This document shows, piece after piece, positions 55,801 to 61,191 of a DNA stretch of 64,000 nt. Numbering within the stretch: the first letter of the stretch is position 1; every line of letters starts with the position of its first letter. The notes beneath the pieces were generated by a model. That model had not been told where the DNA came from. It was given only the letters and a program-made list of their open reading frames with translations, and did not search any database. Origin of the DNA: an uncultured Ruminococcus sp. (lineage in GTDB: Bacteria > Bacillota > Clostridia > Oscillospirales > Ruminococcaceae); contig NZ_CAMYUE010000003.1 of NCBI RefSeq assembly GCF_947301925.1, forward strand, positions 62,001-126,000, in the 5' to 3' direction. The position numbers were made by a program, and so were the translations under genes.

Positions 55801-56769
55801 CAGAATTTCATTGTTGCTCATGTTGCTCAGTTCCTTGATCTGAAAGGCCCGGCGTTCACAGTTGATTCAGCTTGCTCGTCATCTCTTATGAGTATACATC
55901 TTGGCTGCAGGAGCATATTGGACGGAGAGGCAGAGATGGCCATTGTCGGAGGAACGGAGATACTTCTGGATGAAAAGCCGTATATCCTGCTGAGCAGCGC
56001 AAAAGCGCTGTCACCAGACGGAAAGTGCTATACCTTCGATGAGCGTGCAAACGGTTTTGTTCCGGGTGAGGGCTGTGGTGCGGTACTTTTGAAGGAGTAT
56101 GAAAGTGCGGTTCATGACGGCGATAAGATATATGCCGTTATTGAGGCTTCGGTTGCAAATAATGACGGAAAGACCATGGGCATCACAACCCCGAATCTTA
56201 AAGCACAGAAGGATATAATAATGACCGCGATTGACAGAGCTGATATAGATCCTTCTACTATCGGATATGTGGAGACTCATGGTACAGGAACAATGATCGG
56301 TGATCCAATTGAGCTGAAGGCGCTGTCAGAGGTATATTCTTCGTTCTGTGATGAAAAGAGATACTGTGCTGTAGGCAGTGTAAAAACCAATATAGGACAT
56401 CTGATGAGCGCAGCGGGCGTTTCGGGATTTATAAAGACATCACTGGCAATACATAATCGTTTGATACCTCCGACGCTGAACTGTATAACTCCCAATCCGC
56501 GTTTCAGGTTTGACGATTCACCATTCTATGTGGCAGATAAGGCTGAAAAGTGGCGTTCTGACAGAGATATGGCAAGAGCGGCTATAAGTTCATTCGGGTT
56601 CGGAGGCACAAATGTACACATGATCCTTTGCAGTGCTCCTGACGGACATATTCCGAGCAGACGTGCTCTGGGACAGATAGTTTATAACAAAAAGAGATAT
56701 TGGCCTGAACAGGCAGAAAATGAACGCAGACCTGCTGAAAGGATGCTCAGAATACATAAAGTTTATTAA
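49816..56769 (+). CDS. PKS4: trans-AT PKS, KS-ACP-KS-KR-ACP-KS
   Basis: A 2,317-aa protein. N-terminal docking helix (KSISAEQGLELIK). KS1 complete (C201, H336, H376); ACP1 S652 (GMDSIT). KS2 complete (C883, H1018, H1058), linker ending MPAYQFDLKSFW, then a KR with its structural half and ITGAAGDIG near 1497, catalytic region FSSVSAF and DYASANAF. ACP2 S1780 (GIDSII). KS3 complete (C2020, H2155, H2195), but the about 90-residue flanking subdomain seen after the other KS domains is missing and the protein ends soon after KKRYWPE. No AT, MT or DH. Module 1 leaves a keto group, a possible site for beta-branching, although its ACP lacks the Trp flag. KS3 pairs with the DH that opens PKS5. Confidence 0.93.
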   Translation: METMNRKKVLELIKQKSISAEQGLELIKIMEADSKNSNSVDIAVIGIACRLPGANDPESFWDNLKNGVCSVKDISTDRFKECIDDLYCKKAGMLDSIDRFDPLFFSISPKEAEIMDPQQRIFLEECWKLFEDAGYSPAELRGSRCGVFAGAVSGDYLSVLKDAGLENEGDALIGMAPSVLASRIAYYLDLKGPSISVETACSSSLSALHMACMNINEGTCDMAIAGGISLFPDPSLLRRACNLNMLSKSGVCRPFDNSADGTVLSEGAALVLLKPLDKALKEKDHIYGVIKGISINQDGKTNGITAPSISSQCELEKSVYRKYGIDPERIIYIEAHGTGTELGDPIEIKALSEAFREYTDRKNYCAVGSVKSNIGHCTIASGVSGLIKLLLCMKNGEIPATLNYSTANEHIDFAGSPFYVADKNQKIEVGKSYLMALSAFGFSGTNCHLVVENYNEKRGAPDDKRSLILLSGRKKKQLRARIDSLSEFIRKNRQEIRLQDISYTLAVGREHMAVRYGFWCSSIGELLEKLNGITDEEFCDMNSSESITVSDDEALKSYYSVKEPDFSGLFEDRECFRISLPTYEFEENVYWPKRKKASQSVTEKAFEPVKRSPYDSKEKIYSAIVNALKKILRVSDDDILGDIPFAEYGMDSITVIDIIKEINSELCIELPKTALFNYSTLNVLTEHISEKFVIGNDTVSGSEKITAEDISDDKVDEIAVIGISLNFPDAPDYRVFWENLRSGRNSVREVTRWKEEDYYSSDNRKNTSYSKWGALIDDISLFDEAFFHVTPKEAEEMDPQQRLFLMEAYNAFVDAGYRSDELYGSDCGVFVGCGSSEYGTAIGNKADKHNAHFFLGNISSVLAARISYFLNLRGVNIAVDTACSSSLVAIDMACESLRNHKCSIALAGGVYLIPSSDFYVSTSNAKMLSPTGKCHTFDNSADGFVPGEGAAAVVLKPLKQAIRDKDDIYAVICGSGCNYDGKTNGITSPSGPSQSELVKDVYSSYGITPDRIGYVEAHGSGTKLGDPIEVDALSEVFGKSSDEKQFCAIGSVKTNIGHLLSASGIAGFIKAVLCVKNSLYVPSLNYEQANENIDFSNSPFYVNTETRPWRADDRFAAVSAFGVSGTNAHVVIRDHKDNRVPSPLKKRYLFIFSAKTKVSLEKTLEQMAAWLGSNNEVSPFEVSASLIGCRDQYSFRKAFAADSISDLAAQISRFLSESSREYHVIKRKKDTVDITELYLNDAEVSPETVQKLAADFENGTDLTIEKDFNKISMPAYQFDLKSFWSGEKKKSVHFYGKKFTETPYYGGSTIKASHNCLVISNNRISDNVSEYFRSKNGYTIVDVHDLPNLFDHSDMSSYDTVIDLADIDCNDPGIYTDRLEFLKSFIADNKKRTVYIFHFTVGMFPFCNEEVSPDGAELTGIYKLLGAECRRSIIKTVDTDVFDISRITEIAAFEMENDTEMTEICYRRNKRFLPAVSELELPPEKAVFHKNGTYIITGAAGDIGVQLIKHLISKGVSSIAAFVRSRDIPADVLGYAEKNGTKITQYRVDLSDSRAVNDAVGNILCSSPVSGVIHCAGCVGSSNPSFIQKSVSDFEKTFAPKVSGTRNLYNALKDADLDFFVMFSSVSAFIPELGAGVTDYASANAFSEYFAGYIAANFKGAHAVFWPVWSDTAMGALKTSKFYDMGFRSISYDEGIDILDRVIASDAAAVLPVLGDDCDIQKAFSVSPRQFVSEVPEAREVKSFANCDSIEKTVMEAISAETGMENIDYDDDFYDLGIDSIIMIDVMQNLEEKLDIVMDPSAFVDYPSIRKMSDYIRNNFEIRTPSAEQDTSADTLREDIHSSVTNEKYQTDKKKKVAVIGMACHFPGSENIQRFWDNIVNGVDCISEIPSSRWKWRDYYSDRHCKGRTISRWGGFIENIELFDPGFFNIPENDAVYLDPLVRQFLEVTAETFDDAGYTREEIAGRKISIIAGARSGPFSEKYHTDSAHSITGMGQNFIVAHVAQFLDLKGPAFTVDSACSSSLMSIHLGCRSILDGEAEMAIVGGTEILLDEKPYILLSSAKALSPDGKCYTFDERANGFVPGEGCGAVLLKEYESAVHDGDKIYAVIEASVANNDGKTMGITTPNLKAQKDIIMTAIDRADIDPSTIGYVETHGTGTMIGDPIELKALSEVYSSFCDEKRYCAVGSVKTNIGHLMSAAGVSGFIKTSLAIHNRLIPPTLNCITPNPRFRFDDSPFYVADKAEKWRSDRDMARAAISSFGFGGTNVHMILCSAPDGHIPSRRALGQIVYNKKRYWPEQAENERRPAERMLRIHKVY

Positions 56770-56781
56770 AAGGTGAACAAT

Positions 56782-59700
56782 ATGAAGATGTTGAAAAGCT
56801 TTGAATATAATGTGACAGTAAAGAATGATGATCTGATAGTATGCGATCACCGTGTGCATGGTGTAAAGATCATGCCCGGCGTAACGTTTCTTGAGTTGAT
56901 CTATGAAATACTGGCTAATGAAGGGTATGACAGACGTGATTATGTTCTTTATAATGTAGTTTTCAAGCGTCCTGTTTCAGTATCTGACGGCTACAATCGA
57001 AAGGTAAGGATCAAACTCTTTGAGACAGAGGAACATAACGGAGAATTCAACATCTACGCAGACAGTGTACATCTTCTCAACGATTGTGAGCAAGGAGAAT
57101 GGGTACATAATTTCGAGTGTAATATCAGGGCTGCAGAAGCTCTCCCGAAGGATGATAGGATAGATATAGACGAGATAAAGAATTCGGCTGTATCTGCTGA
57201 AGATATGGATATTGTTTATAAGCATGCGAGAGAGTACGATATTACCCATTACACCTTTATGAAGAGCCTTGGCACAGTTTACTATCTTGGCCAGACCGTA
57301 TGTGCAGAGCTTCATCTGAGCGAAAAGGCACAGGAATATCTTGATGTATTCGTATCCCATCCAGTGTATCTTGACGCTGCAACGCTTATTGCACCTTATT
57401 ACGCATATCTCAATTCAGAATCAACCGGAATGGATCTTACAGACAAGCGGCCGTTTATCCCCATATGGATAAACGAGATAAGAGCACTGAAAGATTTGGG
57501 AAAAAAATGCTATATAATCGTCAAAGTAAGTGATATAAACATCCACTCCGATGTAATGTATACGGATTTTTATGTGTATACGGAATCAGGCGAGCTGGCA
57601 TTGAGCTTTAAAAGGTTTGCATACAAGAAGATACGTTCAAACGAGCTTATAATCAGTCTTGAAAATGATGAGACAGATCCGGTACAGGAGAATGCCGGGA
57701 AAGCTGAAACTACCGTGAATAGGCCGGAGTACAGCGGCGAGGATATTACAGAGAGACTGAAGAACATACTCCTTACAGTAGCAGAAGGCAGAATAAAAAA
57801 TGTCAATACTATGGAGACCTTTTATGATATGGGACTGGATTCCGGAGACCTTCTCCAATTCGTCAAGATTTTGGAAAGATCTATCGGACATACTCTCTAT
57901 CCAACCCTTTTGTTTGAGTATCAGACAATCTCAGAGCTGGCTGCTTATCTTGATGAAAACTTTGAGATAGAGTCCGAGGTATCAACTGTTAGCAATGATA
58001 CTGCAACTGATACAGCAGTCAGAACCGAACTTATCTTCTTCACATCGGCGGAAAAAGAATTGAAGTCTTTGCGTGTGAAAAAGCGCTTTTCAAATACTTT
58101 TGTGTGCAGAAGAACGGAAAAAGGTATATGCTTCGGAAGATTAGAGGCTGACAGGCTGTTTGCTGCTGCTTCTGATTGCAGTCTTGACGTAAGCGGCAGT
58201 ATAGATGTCAAAGATACATCAGATGCTATTTATATACTGCTGCCTGTCTCAGAATGTGATGGTCAGGATGTTATAAGGCTTCTTTACGATATATCCATGT
58301 ATATTCTGGATAAAAAGCTGCTCAATAATATTCGCCTTGTATTCGTATCAGCTGACAGGGATAAGAATTCTTCTCCGTATAAAAGGGCTATAGGAGGGTT
58401 TATAAGAAGTCTGCATAAGGAATACCCGTCCATATCAGGATGTTATATCAGACTTGACGGTGATTCTGTTGATATGGTAAAGGTATCAGAGTTGCTTGCA
58501 GAGAGCGATCTTGAAAGCTTAACAGGCTATCATGAGACGATACTGAAAAACAGCAGCAGATATGCAGTGATTTCCAAGCCTGTCAGTTTTTCTGAAAGTG
58601 CCATATCAGTTCCATCAGGCAAGTACTGTCTCATAACAGGAGGAATGGGCAAGCTTGGTATAATAACAGCCCGTCATATGATCGAAAAATATGGCATGAA
58701 AGTTGTACTTATAGGACGACGCAGCGAATATGACTCCGAAGTTACAAAAATACTTGCCGATTTCTCTTCAGGTGATATCAGGTATTACAGTGCGGATATC
58801 GCTGATCTGAAGCAGGTGGAGGAACTTCGCAGAAAACTGGACTCAGACAGAATAAGTGTGAGTATTCTGATACACTGTGCCGGGATAAATCATGAGGCCT
58901 TTATAAATCGCAAGGACATGGCAGATATAAATCATGTCATAAAGGTCAAGACAGAAGGCTGTAATAATCTTGACAAGTGTTTCGGCAATGCAGAGCTTGA
59001 GCATTTTGTGCTTTATTCATCAATATCAGGCGTTACAGGCAATGCGGGACAGACGGATTATGCTTATGCAAATGCCTATCTTACTGCTTTTGCACAGGAG
59101 AGGAACAAAATGGTAAAGGCAGGGACACGCCGGGGCAGGACTGTAAGCATAGAGTGGCCTCTTTGGCGTAACGGCGGTATGACAATGAAGCAGGAGAATC
59201 TTGAATTGCTTAAAAAGAAACACGGTCTTGATCTGCTTGACAACGATGAGGGAATGAGGCTGCTTGATTTTGCTCTGGCGTCTGAATTTGATAATATAAC
59301 CGTATTCAAGTGCTCATCAGAAAGTGCGGTGAATAATATCGATAGTTTGCCTGAAATGACATACAATGACAATGAAACTGATATTTCTGATAATGATATC
59401 GCCATCATTGGTATAGATATCCGCACTCCCGGAGCTGATAATGCAGATGAATTCTGGGAAAAACTGAAGAATGGTGAGGACTGTACTGAAGAGATACCCA
59501 TGGACAGATGGGACAGCAATAAGTATATAGCCGAAGGTATATACTGTACAAGAGGCGGATTTATCAATAAGTACGATGCATTTGATGCGGATTTCTTCAA
59601 AATATCTGATGATGAGGCTGTATTTATGGATCCCCAGGAAAGACTGTTTCTTCAGTCTGTATGGCACGCGGTGGAAGATGCTGGATATACAAGGGAAAGT

Positions 59701-61191
59701 CTGAAGGGTAAAAATGTATCTGTTGCCGTAGGTGTGATGTATAATCATTATCAGCTCTATTCAAGGCTGAATTCCGGTATATATGATGTGGGAGCAGGCG
59801 GAGCGGCGTTTTCTGCTATTGCAAACCGTGCTTCTTATATCATGGATTTCCATGGTCAGAGCTTTGCTGTGGATACTGCTTGTTCTTCGACAATGACTGC
59901 ATTAAAGAGCTCGATAGATTCAATTCTTCTCGGGGAAACCGATATTGCGGTTGTTGGCGGAGTAAATCTTACCATACATCCATCGAAGTATGAGCTGCTT
60001 TGCAGGGCAGGCTTCCTTTCCCATGACGGAAGGTGCAGATGCTTCGGAAAAGGCGGTGACGGTTATGTTCCGGGAGAGGGTGTAGGAGCATTTGTGATAA
60101 AGCCGCTGGCTGAAGCAAAGAAAAACGGTGACCATGTATACGGTATTATAAAGGGTATCTCGGCAGGCCATGCGGGTAAAACCAACGGCTATTCAATCCC
60201 GAATCCAAAGGAAGAGGCCGAAGTCATGGATAAAGCCATAAGGAAGAGCGGAGTCACCCCGGAACAGATAACCTATGTCGAGGCACAGAGCTCAGGTACA
60301 GAGCTCGGCGATGTCATTGAGTTTTCAAGCCTTGGAAAGGTGTTTTCGTCTGCCGATAAAAAGGGATTCTGCACAGTGGGCTCCGTAAAGGCGAATATCG
60401 GGCATCTTGAAGCGGCCTCAGGGGTTGCTTCGCTTGTAAAGGTGCTTATGCAGATGAAGAACAAGCAGATCGCTCCTTCAGTGTACTGCGAACCAATAAA
60501 TCCTATGCTTAATGTCAAGAACAGCCCATTTGTGGTATCAGACAAGCTGTCAGACTGGAACAGCACGGCATCTCACAGAACGGCGCTTATAAACACCTTT
60601 GGAGCCAGCGGCTCGAATGTAAGTCTTGTGGTGGAGGAAGCCGAAGAAAATATGTATTCTGCGATAGATGATGTCATACCTATATTTGTGCTTTCTGCTC
60701 GACGTGAGGACGTGCTGAGATTATATGCCGACAGTGTTCTGAGTTTCGTTTGCGGAAATGTTGATGAGACAAACTTAGGCAGTTTCCTCTATACTTATCA
60801 GCTGGGAAGAGAACTGATGGAACAAAAGCTGATATTTATTGCTCATACAGCTGATGAGCTCAGGGAGAAGCTCGGCGCCTTTATCAGTAACTGCGCTGAT
60901 GGGCTCTCATGCTCTGAGGCCGAAGAATATTCCGATTATATAGAAGAAATAAAGAACGGAAGGACAGATCTTCTGAAAGGTTTTTATTGTGGAAAGAGGA
61001 TCGGCAGAATGTCAGTTCCTGTGTATCCTTTCCGTGAAACAAGGTATTTTCCTGAAAGACTCAAAGGAGAAAAGAATATCTGTGATATGTATAACGAGAA
61101 AGAAAATGATGTTATGATGCAGCTGCTTGAAAGCGTATATTCAGGTGAGATTGAAGATGATGCAGCTTATGCTTTGTTGGAGGAATTATAA
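56782..61191 (+). CDS. PKS5: trans-AT PKS, DH-ACP-KR-KS0
   Basis: A 1,469-aa protein; ATG 56782 is chosen over GTG 56773 because AAAAGGTG lies upstream. DH: H23 in HRVHGVKIMP, Asp in HPVYLDAATL. ACP S354 (GLDSGD). KR: ITGGMGKLG near 618 and YSSISGV / DYAYANAY. KS: C1034 (DTACSST) and H1208 (NIGH) are kept, but the first His is Gln1169 (EAQSSGT), so it is predicted non-elongating. A docking helix (SGEIEDDAAYALLEEL) closes the protein. Together with KS3 of PKS4 it makes a reducing-dehydrating module split over two proteins. The stop and the next start share one base (TAATG). Confidence 0.92.
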   Translation: MKMLKSFEYNVTVKNDDLIVCDHRVHGVKIMPGVTFLELIYEILANEGYDRRDYVLYNVVFKRPVSVSDGYNRKVRIKLFETEEHNGEFNIYADSVHLLNDCEQGEWVHNFECNIRAAEALPKDDRIDIDEIKNSAVSAEDMDIVYKHAREYDITHYTFMKSLGTVYYLGQTVCAELHLSEKAQEYLDVFVSHPVYLDAATLIAPYYAYLNSESTGMDLTDKRPFIPIWINEIRALKDLGKKCYIIVKVSDINIHSDVMYTDFYVYTESGELALSFKRFAYKKIRSNELIISLENDETDPVQENAGKAETTVNRPEYSGEDITERLKNILLTVAEGRIKNVNTMETFYDMGLDSGDLLQFVKILERSIGHTLYPTLLFEYQTISELAAYLDENFEIESEVSTVSNDTATDTAVRTELIFFTSAEKELKSLRVKKRFSNTFVCRRTEKGICFGRLEADRLFAAASDCSLDVSGSIDVKDTSDAIYILLPVSECDGQDVIRLLYDISMYILDKKLLNNIRLVFVSADRDKNSSPYKRAIGGFIRSLHKEYPSISGCYIRLDGDSVDMVKVSELLAESDLESLTGYHETILKNSSRYAVISKPVSFSESAISVPSGKYCLITGGMGKLGIITARHMIEKYGMKVVLIGRRSEYDSEVTKILADFSSGDIRYYSADIADLKQVEELRRKLDSDRISVSILIHCAGINHEAFINRKDMADINHVIKVKTEGCNNLDKCFGNAELEHFVLYSSISGVTGNAGQTDYAYANAYLTAFAQERNKMVKAGTRRGRTVSIEWPLWRNGGMTMKQENLELLKKKHGLDLLDNDEGMRLLDFALASEFDNITVFKCSSESAVNNIDSLPEMTYNDNETDISDNDIAIIGIDIRTPGADNADEFWEKLKNGEDCTEEIPMDRWDSNKYIAEGIYCTRGGFINKYDAFDADFFKISDDEAVFMDPQERLFLQSVWHAVEDAGYTRESLKGKNVSVAVGVMYNHYQLYSRLNSGIYDVGAGGAAFSAIANRASYIMDFHGQSFAVDTACSSTMTALKSSIDSILLGETDIAVVGGVNLTIHPSKYELLCRAGFLSHDGRCRCFGKGGDGYVPGEGVGAFVIKPLAEAKKNGDHVYGIIKGISAGHAGKTNGYSIPNPKEEAEVMDKAIRKSGVTPEQITYVEAQSSGTELGDVIEFSSLGKVFSSADKKGFCTVGSVKANIGHLEAASGVASLVKVLMQMKNKQIAPSVYCEPINPMLNVKNSPFVVSDKLSDWNSTASHRTALINTFGASGSNVSLVVEEAEENMYSAIDDVIPIFVLSARREDVLRLYADSVLSFVCGNVDETNLGSFLYTYQLGRELMEQKLIFIAHTADELREKLGAFISNCADGLSCSEAEEYSDYIEEIKNGRTDLLKGFYCGKRIGRMSVPVYPFRETRYFPERLKGEKNICDMYNEKENDVMMQLLESVYSGEIEDDAAYALLEEL

